NCBI RefSeq assembly: GCF_921292975.1
Contig: NZ_CAKLCM010000002.1
Span: 1,178,001 to 1,242,000, forward strand
Length of the DNA: 64,000 nucleotides
Reading direction: 5' to 3'
Source: Vibrio hippocampi
GTDB lineage: Bacteria; Pseudomonadota; Gammaproteobacteria; Enterobacterales; Vibrionaceae
Shown in pieces: positions 25,368-32,297 of the stretch. Every line of letters begins with the position of its first letter. The first letter of the stretch is position 1. Below the pieces are notes generated by a model, which saw only the letters and a list, made by a program, of their open reading frames with translations, was not told the origin of the DNA and ran no database searches. Made by a program: the position numbers and the translations under genes.

Positions 25368-25583
25368 GAAGGATCCCCCGCCCAAGCTCGGACAGTTCTG
25401 TATATGGCAATGATGTCCGCCATGCAATGTAACCCTGTTTTCAAAGCGACGTATCAGCGACTTTTAGACGCAGGAAAGCCTAAAAAAGTGGCTATCATAG
25501 CGTGTGTAAAGAAGAGGGTTGTTATCTTAAATTCGATGTTGAGAGACGGCACGATGTGGGATGAAAGTAGCGCCAAAAATTAA
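25368..25583 (+). pseudogene. IS110/IS1111-type transposase, C-terminal fragment
   Basis: The frame downstream of the MITE-like end encodes RTVLYMAMMSAMQCNP, then RLLDAGKPKKVAIIACVKK and LNSMLRDG. This is the usual C-terminus of IS110-family (DEDD) transposases. The N-terminal ~270 residues are missing, so it is a remnant. It ends 1-2 bases before a truncated attC site. IS1111-type members of this family are known to insert specifically into integron attC sites, which fits the position. Confidence 0.78.
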
Positions 25584-25611
25584 CTATTGACGCCATAGTC
25601 GTTTGTTATGA
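25584..25611 (-). other. Truncated attC of the GNAT cassette
   Basis: On the minus strand TCATAACAAACGACTATGGC follows directly on the GNAT stop codon. TCATAAC is the exact complement of GTTATGA at 26061-26067, the start core of the same cassette. The remainder of the attC is replaced by the IS110 remnant. Confidence 0.75.
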
Positions 25612-26055
25612 GGCAAGTTGAAGCGACAAAGAAAGGAAGTTTTCATCGCTTTCAGTCACCTTATAGCCAAGTGATTTGTAAAACCTTACCGCTGACTCAT
25701 TTCTAGTAAAGCTTGATAGGGTTACTTGACTACGCTCTTGCTCTCGCGCTATGTCGTGAACCATATTCATGACCCTTTCACCCAATTGTTGATTTTGAAA
25801 TTCTGGAAATATAATGAGTAAATGTACATGAATGGCATTGTCGTAGTATGGCTTAAAGCATAGCATTCCAACTTGCGTGTTATTGAAACAAACCCAGTAA
25901 AACCAATGAGGCTCATAGTCACTTTTTAAGCGATTGACCTGAAACTCATCACACCAACCAAAGACGGCATCAACATGCGAATAAAGTCCTTGTTTCACAA
26001 CAGAAAACAGACTTTCAAACTCATCACTTTCTATTTTTATTAGTTGAATATCCAT
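25606..26055 (-). CDS. GNAT family N-acetyltransferase (integron cassette)
   Basis: A 149-residue single-domain acetyltransferase. The acetyl-CoA loop is the Q/NxxLG-type segment FQNQQLGERVMNMVHDIA (~98), and the last strand is NESAVRFYKSLGYKVTESDE (~125), both standard for GNAT proteins. Substrate unknown. A start at 26064 also exists but lies within the attC core GTTATGA; 26055 gives a usual GNAT N-terminus. It is the second cassette counted from the attI-like site at 26971, with no promoter of its own visible. Confidence 0.8.
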   Translation of the reverse strand: MDIQLIKIESDEFESLFSVVKQGLYSHVDAVFGWCDEFQVNRLKSDYEPHWFYWVCFNNTQVGMLCFKPYYDNAIHVHLLIIFPEFQNQQLGERVMNMVHDIAREQERSQVTLSSFTRNESAVRFYKSLGYKVTESDENFLSLSLQLAS

Positions 26056-26060
26056 ATGCC

Positions 26061-26158
26061 TCATAACGCCGCAATAAGCGGTGAATGAACGCGTGCTATG
26101 TTTGAGCGTAAGCGAGTCGGCACGCGTTCATGAATCCGACTTAATTGCATTGTTAACT
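26061..26158 (-). other. attC site of the methyltransferase cassette (98 bp)
   Basis: On the minus strand it starts with AGTTAAC (complement of GTTAACT at 26971-26977, the cassette's start core) and ends at GTTATGA. Inside, GAACGCGTGCCGACTCG and GCACGCGTTC form the inner complementary arms typical of attC sites. It overlaps the stop codon of the methyltransferase. Confidence 0.85.
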
Positions 26159-26950
26159 GGCTTTTCTAGCGATCACTAAACCATGATTACTTGACCCCAA
26201 AAGACTGGGTTCATCGCAATTTTCTAAATGATAATCTAACCATGTCTGATATTGAGATGGAGTAAAATTATTAACACCACTAGATATATAGCGCCCAAAT
26301 CCATCTGTTGCTGAATGTCCAATTACGTTAAAACCATTTTCTTTTGCAAGGCTTTCAATTTCACTAGGCGTTGCGAAATACCCAACTTTGAAAAAACTAT
26401 CTGCCTTAGTGTTTGATACCGTGCCATGTTTATTTAACTCTGAAAGTACCTCGGGAGTTACTAACTCTGGAAACTGCTGTGCAAACATACCAGCAACAAA
26501 GAAACGTGAAATATACGCTATAGCTAGTACGCCATTTGGTTTTAAAATTCTTAGTGCTTCATTTACCGCAAGCTCTCTTTCATGCAGAGTTTTCAGGTGG
26601 TACAAAGGGCCAAGAATTACACAAACGTCTTGAGAACTGCTTTCGATAAATGACACATCACAAGCATTACCCTCGAACACTTTTAACTCAATTCCTTCAG
26701 ATTTTGCTTTAGTGTTTAAGATATTCACTTGGTCGGGTGCAAGCTCTACAGCTGTAACTCCACAACCTAATTTCGCAAAATTTAAGGAATAACGCCCCGT
26801 TGCTGCTCCTAACTCACATACAGATTTACCTTTAAGTAAATAAGGCGCTAGTTTATGCATCGTAGTATCAAACTCTAACTGAGCGATGTATTGGCGAGTT
26901 AGTCTTTCGTCTTCGTTTGCACCCGTATATTGGGCTATCAATTCTTCCAT
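26153..26950 (-). CDS. SAM-dependent methyltransferase (integron cassette)
   Basis: A 265-residue class I methyltransferase. Motif I is VCELGAATGRYSLNFAKLG (~44-62), the acidic residue follows in VTAVELAPDQV, motif II/post-II lies in QDVCVILGPLYHL (~108), and ALRILKPNGVLAIAYISRF (~132) is the usual strand-5 region. Substrate unknown; the layout resembles small-molecule methyltransferases. Base composition is A/T-richer than its chromosomal neighbours. The gene starts 20-27 bases after the attI-like junction of repeat copy A. Confidence 0.82.
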   Translation of the reverse strand: MEELIAQYTGANEDERLTRQYIAQLEFDTTMHKLAPYLLKGKSVCELGAATGRYSLNFAKLGCGVTAVELAPDQVNILNTKAKSEGIELKVFEGNACDVSFIESSSQDVCVILGPLYHLKTLHERELAVNEALRILKPNGVLAIAYISRFFVAGMFAQQFPELVTPEVLSELNKHGTVSNTKADSFFKVGYFATPSEIESLAKENGFNVIGHSATDGFGRYISSGVNNFTPSQYQTWLDYHLENCDEPSLLGSSNHGLVIARKAS

Positions 26951-27292
26951 TGTTCAATACTCCCTTTGCCAGTTAACATTCTTAATAACAGGCAGTCTCG
27001 TTCCTCTGCCTGCCTGAATTTCAATCAATTTATCATAACCCACTAAAAATTAAAGCAAATAACTCGTGCTATATATTCTGTCATCACATAAAAACACGCC
27101 AGCGTGTTATCACTTTTTAACCGTGCGCGTTATCTAAGATACGATCATCACAAATCCCCTGATGAGCAATGACTTACTAAATCCTCTACCAACAAAGCGC
27201 GACTATGCACTCAACAAAACAAGCCATTTTTCATACTCAAACCAGATTCAAACCTAATGAACTGTACAAATAAACAGCAATGGAGGGTGAAG

Positions 27293-27409
27293 ATGGTAAG
27301 CCAATTTTTAGAAGAAATTCGAGGACTCTATAGGGACAGGAAAAATAAAACTGCCAATATCCCCTGCCAGTTGATAGAAAACCGAATCACAGCAGAGTAT
27401 TACGAGTGA
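27293..27409 (+). pseudogene. Truncated integron-integrase-like start, copy A
   Basis: A strong GGAGGGTGA site precedes an ATG. The frame gives MVSQFLEEIRGLY and then enters the MITE-like element, stopping at codon 39. Vibrio IntI proteins begin with patterns such as MKSQFLL..R..M, so the match (M-x-SQFL-x-x-[IV]R) over 13 residues is suggestive, not proof. Orientation (opposite to the cassettes) and distance (~315 bp from the first cassette) are as in real integrons. Confidence 0.5.
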
Positions 27410-27460
27410 GTTTGAAGTTTTATGCAATGACTCAGCCGTTTTCATATATTGCCTGTCCCT
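27332..27460. mobile_element. MITE-like element, 129 bp, copy in repeat A
   Basis: AGGGACAGG...CCTGTCCCT ends, no transposase. It interrupts the integrase-like frame after codon 13. Sequence is nearly the same as the copy at 28368. Confidence 0.75.
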
Positions 27461-27464
27461 TTTG

Positions 27465-27523
27465 CTTTAACGCATAGTAAAAATGCCACGCGTGCCGAAT
27501 CACTCTTGAACAATTTGTTAGGT
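27465..27523 (-). other. attC site of the phosphatase cassette (59 bp)
   Basis: On the minus strand: ACCTAAC, then AAATTGTTCAAGAGTGATTC and GGCACGCGTGGCATTT, ending GCGTTAAAG. ACCTAAC is the exact complement of GTTAGGT at 28007-28013, the start of the same cassette. In translation the site reads IRHAWHFYYALK, the motif of the Vibrio DUF3265 'proteins' that arise from attC sequence. Confidence 0.88.
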
Positions 27524-27988
27524 GTCTCTCAGCGCACTTAGCACCTTGAGCGAAAATTCATCCCAACCCGGCGCAGTAAATGCAACACTCCTGACCTTTT
27601 TAACGGCTTCGATAGCCTCTATTGGTAGTAGCTTTTTGGTTTGCATTAGATATGCAGCTAGAGCTAGACCTGTTCGGTCTTTACCCGATTTACAGTGAAC
27701 AATAACCAAACCATCGCGTTTGTGCAGATCTAGGAAACCGAGTATTTGTGGAAGAGAATTCAAGCAAAGTTCTAGGTCACCATCAAGAGCTGGTGCATTA
27801 CTTGAAAGCGGTATGTTTTTGTAAGCAATGCCCAATGTATCAAGAAGAGAAACATGCACCATTTCACCGTCATTCACAGACAGAATTGCAGCTACGTTAT
27901 TATTGCGTAGCTCAGCAAGATCCCACATGCGATTGTCAGGACCACACCTACCTGCTACTGTTTTTTCAATAAAAAATACCTGCTGCAA
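27518..27988 (-). CDS. Dual-specificity protein phosphatase (integron cassette)
   Basis: A 156-residue cysteine phosphatase. The P-loop CX5R is in VIVHCKSGKDRTGLALAAY (catalytic Cys ~98, Arg ~104), and a general-acid Asp is likely upstream in the DGDLELCL region. This type dephosphorylates Tyr/Ser/Thr or small phosphorylated molecules. The start is a TTG with GGAG 7 bases upstream; an ATG at 27999 is out of frame. The stop TAA is the middle of the attC core ACCTAAC. Nearest cassette to the attI-like site of repeat B. Confidence 0.8.
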   Translation of the reverse strand: MQQVFFIEKTVAGRCGPDNRMWDLAELRNNNVAAILSVNDGEMVHVSLLDTLGIAYKNIPLSSNAPALDGDLELCLNSLPQILGFLDLHKRDGLVIVHCKSGKDRTGLALAAYLMQTKKLLPIEAIEAVKKVRSVAFTAPGWDEFSLKVLSALRDT

Positions 27989-28006
27989 AATCGTTCTCCA
28001 TTAGAC

Positions 28007-28013
28007 ACCTAAC
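28007..28013 (-). other. attI-like recombination junction, copy B
   Basis: GTTAGGT on the minus strand fits the integrase core GTTRRRY and marks the boundary between repeat B and the phosphatase cassette. The matching junction of copy A is GTTAACT at 26971-26977. Confidence 0.7.
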
Positions 28014-28328
28014 ATTCTTAATAACAGGCAGTCTCGTTTTTCTTTCTGGCTAAATTTTAATCAATTTATCATAACCCACTAAAAATTAAAGCAAATACAT
28101 CGCGCTATATATTCTGTCATCACATAGAAACGCGCCAGTGTATTATCACTTTTTAACCGTGCGTGTTATCTAAGGTATGATCATCACAAATCTCCTAATG
28201 AACAATGCCTTACTAAATCCTCTACCAACAAAGCACGACTATGCACTCAACAAAACAAGTCATTTTTCATACTCAAACCAGATTCAAACCTAATAAACTG
28301 TACAAACATACAGCAATAGAGAGTGGAG

Positions 28329-28445
28329 ATGGTAAGCCAATTTTTAGAAGAAATTCGAGGACTCTATAGAGACAGGAAAAATAAAACTGCCAATATCCCC
28401 TGCCAGTTGATAGAAAACCGAATCACAACAGAGTTTCACGCGTGA
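28329..28445 (+). pseudogene. Truncated integron-integrase-like start, copy B
   Basis: Same 38-codon frame as copy A: MVSQFLEEIRGLY followed by element-derived codons. The upstream site is GAGAGTGGAG. Only a few codons differ between copies, all in the element-derived part. Confidence 0.5.
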
Positions 28446-28496
28446 GTTTGAAGTTTTATGCAATGACTCAGCCGTTTTCATATATTGCCTGTCCCT
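28368..28496. mobile_element. MITE-like element, 129 bp, copy in repeat B
   Basis: AGAGACAGG...CCTGTCCCT ends; left end carries one change from the consensus AGGGACAGG. Same insertion point as in copy A, so the insertion predates the duplication. Confidence 0.75.
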
Positions 28497-28617
28497 TTGC
28501 TTGGTCTTTTGCTTGCTCCTTTAAAAACTGCCGTGTGCGCTTTATTGCACCTGCAACATTGCAACGAATCAGTTATAATCCTCGCCAAATATTTCCCGAG
28601 TCTCAAGAAGCAAATTT

Positions 28618-29190
28618 ATGAAACTAACACTACTTACCCAAGACATTTTCGATCATCTTTACCGCGATATTACTGAATTTCGTACCACTTTTGATTTGCC
28701 TGTGAACGATGTGGCTTCTCTGGATGATGCGGCGGATAAATTGCATAGTTCGCTGGCGATTGAAGAGATGACTGAATTGGCTGAAGCGGACAGTAAAGTC
28801 GAACAGGCTGATGCCATTATTGATTCTGTTTATGTCTTGATGGGTCGTCTAGTGCATCTTGGTGACAGCAAGGTGGAAGACAATCTTGCGATCAGCTATC
28901 TAATTGAACTGCTGTTGCATGTGGCTGCCAACCGCGATATCGATTTCATCAAATGCTGGGATGAGATCCATTCAAGTAATATGAGTAAAGTCTGCCGCAA
29001 TATGACTGAGTACCAAGAAACGCAAGCATACTATGCAGAGCAAGGTATTAAGCTGATGGCGGTTGAAAAAGGCAACTATATTATTGCTAAGTGTGCCGAA
29101 GATTTTGTTTCAGATGCAAAGACTATCCGACAAGGTAAGGTTCTAAAGTCGGTCTATTACCGTCCTGCTGATCTTTCACCACTGGTATAA
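28618..29190 (+). CDS. MazG-like nucleotide pyrophosphohydrolase
   Basis: A 190-residue all-alpha protein. LAIEEMTELAEAD (~47-58) supplies the EExxE metal site and QADAIIDSVYVLMG (~63-76) the downstream Asp, the signature of the MazG/phosphoribosyl-ATP pyrophosphohydrolase-like superfamily, which hydrolyses (d)NTPs to NMP and PPi. The C-terminal third (KCWDEIHSSNMSKV, then GKVLKSVYYRPADL) is typical of the HisE-like/Cof-like subgroup. Likely house-cleaning of non-canonical nucleotides. It stands alone and ends in a hairpin shared with btuD. Confidence 0.8.
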   Translation: MKLTLLTQDIFDHLYRDITEFRTTFDLPVNDVASLDDAADKLHSSLAIEEMTELAEADSKVEQADAIIDSVYVLMGRLVHLGDSKVEDNLAISYLIELLLHVAANRDIDFIKCWDEIHSSNMSKVCRNMTEYQETQAYYAEQGIKLMAVEKGNYIIAKCAEDFVSDAKTIRQGKVLKSVYYRPADLSPLV

Positions 29191-29212
29191 TAATTTATAG
29201 CTGGTGACAAGC

Positions 29213-29239
29213 GATCCCTTGAGTCCAATTCAAGGGATC
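29213..29239. terminator. Terminator between convergent MazG-like and btuD genes
   Basis: Stem GATCCCTTGA / TCAAGGGATC with a 7-base loop, followed by ACTTTTC; the right arm touches the btuD stop codon. Confidence 0.75.
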
Positions 29240-29993
29240 ACTTTTCAAACACTAAGTAAGGGCGATGTTGCCACTCAATGCGAGTAATATTGGTATGGTA
29301 AACCTGCTGCAATAATGCCTCGTTCATCACTTCATCTGGCGTCCCTTTCGCCACCATCACACCGCGCTTTAATACCACCACATAATCTGCATATCGCAAG
29401 GTCACATTGAGGTCATGATTAGCAATGACTACCGTTGTCCCCTGCTGCTTAATGATGTCCACCAAACGATGCAAGTACTTTTGCTGACCAATATCCAATG
29501 GTGCTGAGGGTTCATCAAGAATGAGCAGTTTGGCGTAGGGGTTGATAGGTCGCCATACTTGAAGCGCGCAAGCCGCTAACCTGACACGCTGCCACTCGCC
29601 ACCAGAAAGATGATGCACGGTTCGGGTAAGCAATCGGGTCAGATTCAGCAACTCAGTGACTTGGCGCACTGCCTGATTTAACGCTTCTTTATCCGTGCAA
29701 CAAGCTGGCACTGATACGGATAGAAACTGGTACACAGGCATATTGAAAGCGGGACGCTCACTCTGGCTCAAGTAGGCTCGCGTCAGGGCTAAATCGGCCA
29801 ATGACAGAGAGGTGTGCGGTTCTCCATCCATCTCTATCTCGCCAGCGCACTCTAATATGCCAGACACACAACTCAATAAGGTGCTTTTGCCGCTACCATT
29901 CGGTCCGATGATATGTGTCACGTGACCTTGCGGGAATGCCAGCGACATCGGCAGCAGTCGCTCACCGAGGGCGAGATTACGAACCTGTATCAT
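29238..29993 (-). CDS. btuD: Vitamin B12 ABC transporter ATPase BtuD
   Basis: A 251-residue ATPase. Walker [10 protein letters not shown] (~31), signature LSGGEWQRV (~128) and Walker [13 protein letters not shown] (~155) are intact; the variant GGEWQRV with APLD is characteristic of BtuD. It energises cobalamin import across the inner membrane with BtuC. It overlaps btuC by 17 nt, and a cob gene cluster lies 4 kb upstream, fitting a role in B12 salvage. The periplasmic binding protein BtuF is not in the window. Confidence 0.9.
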   Translation of the reverse strand: MIQVRNLALGERLLPMSLAFPQGHVTHIIGPNGSGKSTLLSCVSGILECAGEIEMDGEPHTSLSLADLALTRAYLSQSERPAFNMPVYQFLSVSVPACCTDKEALNQAVRQVTELLNLTRLLTRTVHHLSGGEWQRVRLAACALQVWRPINPYAKLLILDEPSAPLDIGQQKYLHRLVDIIKQQGTTVVIANHDLNVTLRYADYVVVLKRGVMVAKGTPDEVMNEALLQQVYHTNITRIEWQHRPYLVFEK

Positions 29994-30975
29994 GATTTTT
30001 CACCAGCATCCAAATAAAGATCGGCGCTCCGATGGTTGTAGTCATCACACCGATAGGCAGCTCTGCCGAGCTCAACAGAGTTCGAGCAAAAATGTCTGAT
30101 AGCACCAAAAGTGTCGCGCCAGCAATCGCCGATAGCGGCAACAAATAACGATTTTCAGTGCCAAAAGCGAGGCGCAGAAGATGGGGAATCACTAAGCCAA
30201 CAAAACTGATCACACCAGCTAAGGCGACACTGCAACCCACCAAAATCGAAATAGCGAGAATAAGTTGCCAACGAATTTTGGCAACATCCACACCCAACTG
30301 CTTAGCATGCACCTCACCTATCATTAGTTTATCTAACAGAGTACCTTGCCAACATAACCAAACCATAATCGGCAGCATAAACAGACTTAAAATATGCTGA
30401 TACCAATCTAGACCACCAAGGCTGCCCATTAGCCAATACATCAGCTGACGCATGCTTAAGTCATCACTAAAGTAGAACGCCCAAGTGACCATCGCGCCAG
30501 ACAGAATACCCAATGCTACCCCAACCAATAACAAACGTGTGGTCGATAAACGCAATGTTCGAGTGGCGCTAACAAGCAGCAAGGTAAAGCATAAAGCCCC
30601 GACAACCGCCGCCGACATAAAGCCTAGTGGCGTTGCTGCCGCCGGAATGGCAAACATCACGATCACCATGCCTAAACTGGCACCTCCGGAAATACCAAGT
30701 ACACCGGGTTCGGCTAACACGTTACTCAATAAGACCTGCAATGTTGCACCAGAAATAGCGAGCGCAGCTCCAATGACTAGTGCTGCGACTAAACGCGGGG
30801 CGCGAAGTTCGTAAACCAGTAATTGATCGAGGGGCGAACTAGGAAAGAAAGGATTGACGATATGCTCACCGATAGCCAAATGCGCTAAGGAGCAAATGAT
30901 AAGTAGCAGCGAGGCTAAGACAAGTATCCATCGCCATCGAGATTGATTTTTAGAGAGTAGCTGATCAAAATCCAT
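29977..30975 (-). CDS. btuC: Vitamin B12 ABC transporter permease BtuC
   Basis: A 332-residue FecCD-type permease with about ten helices. [19 protein letters not shown] (~52), [16 protein letters not shown] (~90) and [16 protein letters not shown] (~250) are the standard motifs of the BtuC/FhuB/FecD family. With BtuD it forms the inner-membrane B12 importer. Starts 50 bases after the astE stop, beyond a terminator; I did not see a cobalamin riboswitch in that gap. Confidence 0.88.
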   Translation of the reverse strand: MDFDQLLSKNQSRWRWILVLASLLLIICSLAHLAIGEHIVNPFFPSSPLDQLLVYELRAPRLVAALVIGAALAISGATLQVLLSNVLAEPGVLGISGGASLGMVIVMFAIPAAATPLGFMSAAVVGALCFTLLLVSATRTLRLSTTRLLLVGVALGILSGAMVTWAFYFSDDLSMRQLMYWLMGSLGGLDWYQHILSLFMLPIMVWLCWQGTLLDKLMIGEVHAKQLGVDVAKIRWQLILAISILVGCSVALAGVISFVGLVIPHLLRLAFGTENRYLLPLSAIAGATLLVLSDIFARTLLSSAELPIGVMTTTIGAPIFIWMLVKNHDTGS

Positions 30976-30985
30976 TTAATATACA

Positions 30986-31013
30986 AATCAGCAGCTTATT
31001 CAAGCTGCTGATT
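30986..31013 (-). terminator. Terminator of astE
   Basis: Perfect 12-bp stem AATCAGCAGCTT / AAGCTGCTGATT with a 4-base loop between astE and btuC on the minus strand. Confidence 0.7.
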
Positions 31014-31024
31014 CTATTCCACAT

Positions 31025-32056
31025 TTACCAGTCGTAAACCAACTGGTCACCGTCATAGCGTGCCGATACTGCAACCACCATCAACGCCGCACGTTGACCC
31101 ACTTTGACATGCCGATTAGGGAAAACGATCGCCTCGTGTTCGTTCTTCGCCATTAATGGTTTATCACCATCATGACCGAACACCTCACCATGCATGAACT
31201 CGGTAAAGTTCTCTACATCATCATCAAATAAGAAACCAAAGTCTTCTTCACGTCGGATAATACTACGCGCCACACGGTAAATCACTGGAGTACTTGAAGC
31301 CTGCTGCAGTTTTTCGTCGGCAAGTAGATGGCGCGTCGCAACATCAAAAGCCTTTAGGCGCGCTAGGTCATTATCACCCAGTGCTGCAACACGACCCAGC
31401 TCCATGGTTAACGCTTGAGCTTCATAGTTCTCTGCGGTAAACCAGCTAAACGTGCTCGATGGCGCATTGGATAGCAAAATCGCGTCAATTTGTGCGCTGG
31501 AAACGAAGTCAAACAGTGCTTTACTGCGAGTTTCGTGACGAACCTTAGGGCTCACCACAAAGGAATAGTGTTTAGATTGACGAATAGCACAATGGAGGTC
31601 GAGGTGCCAACGTTGTTCCACCTCAACACCTTGATAGAAGTCTGCGACCCATGACTTAAGGCGCTTGGCAATATCAAGCTCTTGGCTTTGTGGATATTTC
31701 TTGTCGCCAAACAGACGATTGAGGTTTTCATCAACAAAACGCTGCTGCTGGTTTGTCGCTGCTGGGTGAGCAATGATAAACAGACAACGCGCTTTTAGCG
31801 TGGTTGATCCGGATTCAATATCAGCAATCAACTTGTCGATCAGCTCCATCGGCGCAGTCTCATCGCCGTGAACCCCACAAGAAATGATAATGTGTTTACT
31901 ATCTGGTCCGAGTGTCTCTGGCGTGACCTCGAGCAAACCTCGGGCACGGTGTTCCAGTGTGACACCATTATCCGTAACAAGCGAACCACCGACGAACTCT
32001 GCATCGGTATTTAAAGTATCTTTTAGAAATGATTGGCGAAAAAGCGATTTCGTCAT
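31025..32056 (-). CDS. astE: Succinylglutamate desuccinylase AstE
   Basis: A 343-residue zinc carboxypeptidase-like enzyme, the last step of arginine succinyltransferase degradation (succinylglutamate to glutamate and succinate). ISCGVHGDETAPMELID (~57) supplies the zinc His and Glu, DENLNRLFGD (~105) the substrate Arg/Asn region, and WHLDLHCAIRQSKHYSF (~150) the third zinc His. Length is right for AstE (~340). The ATG at 32056 has AGGGAG upstream; an open frame reaches 32242, but the added 62 residues look non-coding. The other ast genes are not here. Confidence 0.9.
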   Translation of the reverse strand: MTKSLFRQSFLKDTLNTDAEFVGGSLVTDNGVTLEHRARGLLEVTPETLGPDSKHIIISCGVHGDETAPMELIDKLIADIESGSTTLKARCLFIIAHPAATNQQQRFVDENLNRLFGDKKYPQSQELDIAKRLKSWVADFYQGVEVEQRWHLDLHCAIRQSKHYSFVVSPKVRHETRSKALFDFVSSAQIDAILLSNAPSSTFSWFTAENYEAQALTMELGRVAALGDNDLARLKAFDVATRHLLADEKLQQASSTPVIYRVARSIIRREEDFGFLFDDDVENFTEFMHGEVFGHDGDKPLMAKNEHEAIVFPNRHVKVGQRAALMVVAVSARYDGDQLVYDW

Positions 32057-32297
32057 GCGCTGCTCCCTAATATAACAGCGGTATGTTAATGAAACATTGA
32101 AGTTAATTATACGGGCAAGATCTCGTTTGTCGAAGTCTATCACCCAAGATTGTAAGAAAATGAAGCAATTGCGCAAAAATACAGCAAGTCTGCACACTAA
32201 TGATGGCTGATTCATCTGTGCAAACTTGCCTTTTCTATGCAACTCAACTCATCAAGTCATGCTACAACAATGATGGCTGTTGTGTGGTTGCTTCGAT

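Larger units (their letters stand above)
26974..27460. repeat. 487-bp direct repeat copy A (attI-like junction, intI-like start, MITE)
   Basis: It runs from TAACATTCTTAATAACAGGC to CCTGTCCCT. Copy B at 28010-28496 has the same length and, by hand alignment, about 34 substitutions (~93% identity) and no gaps. Each copy begins at a cassette junction, contains a 5' integrase-like start on the plus strand and ends in the MITE-like element. Confidence 0.9.
28010..28496. repeat. 487-bp direct repeat copy B
   Basis: Partner of 26974-27460 with the same length and order of parts. It ends 120 bases before the MazG-like gene, where core sequence resumes. Confidence 0.9.

Noticed and set aside
25356..25373. 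Start codon of the IS110-type frame inside the MITE-like end
   Set aside because: The frame only begins there by fusion; the recognisable transposase residues start after the element end, so the piece is called a remnant.
27465..27523. DUF3265-type peptide on the minus strand
   Set aside because: The reading frame comes from the attC site itself; it is not treated as a gene.
32057..32242. N-terminal extension of astE to 32242
   Set aside because: The added residues look non-coding, and the ATG at 32056 has a good ribosome-binding site and matches the AstE N-terminus.
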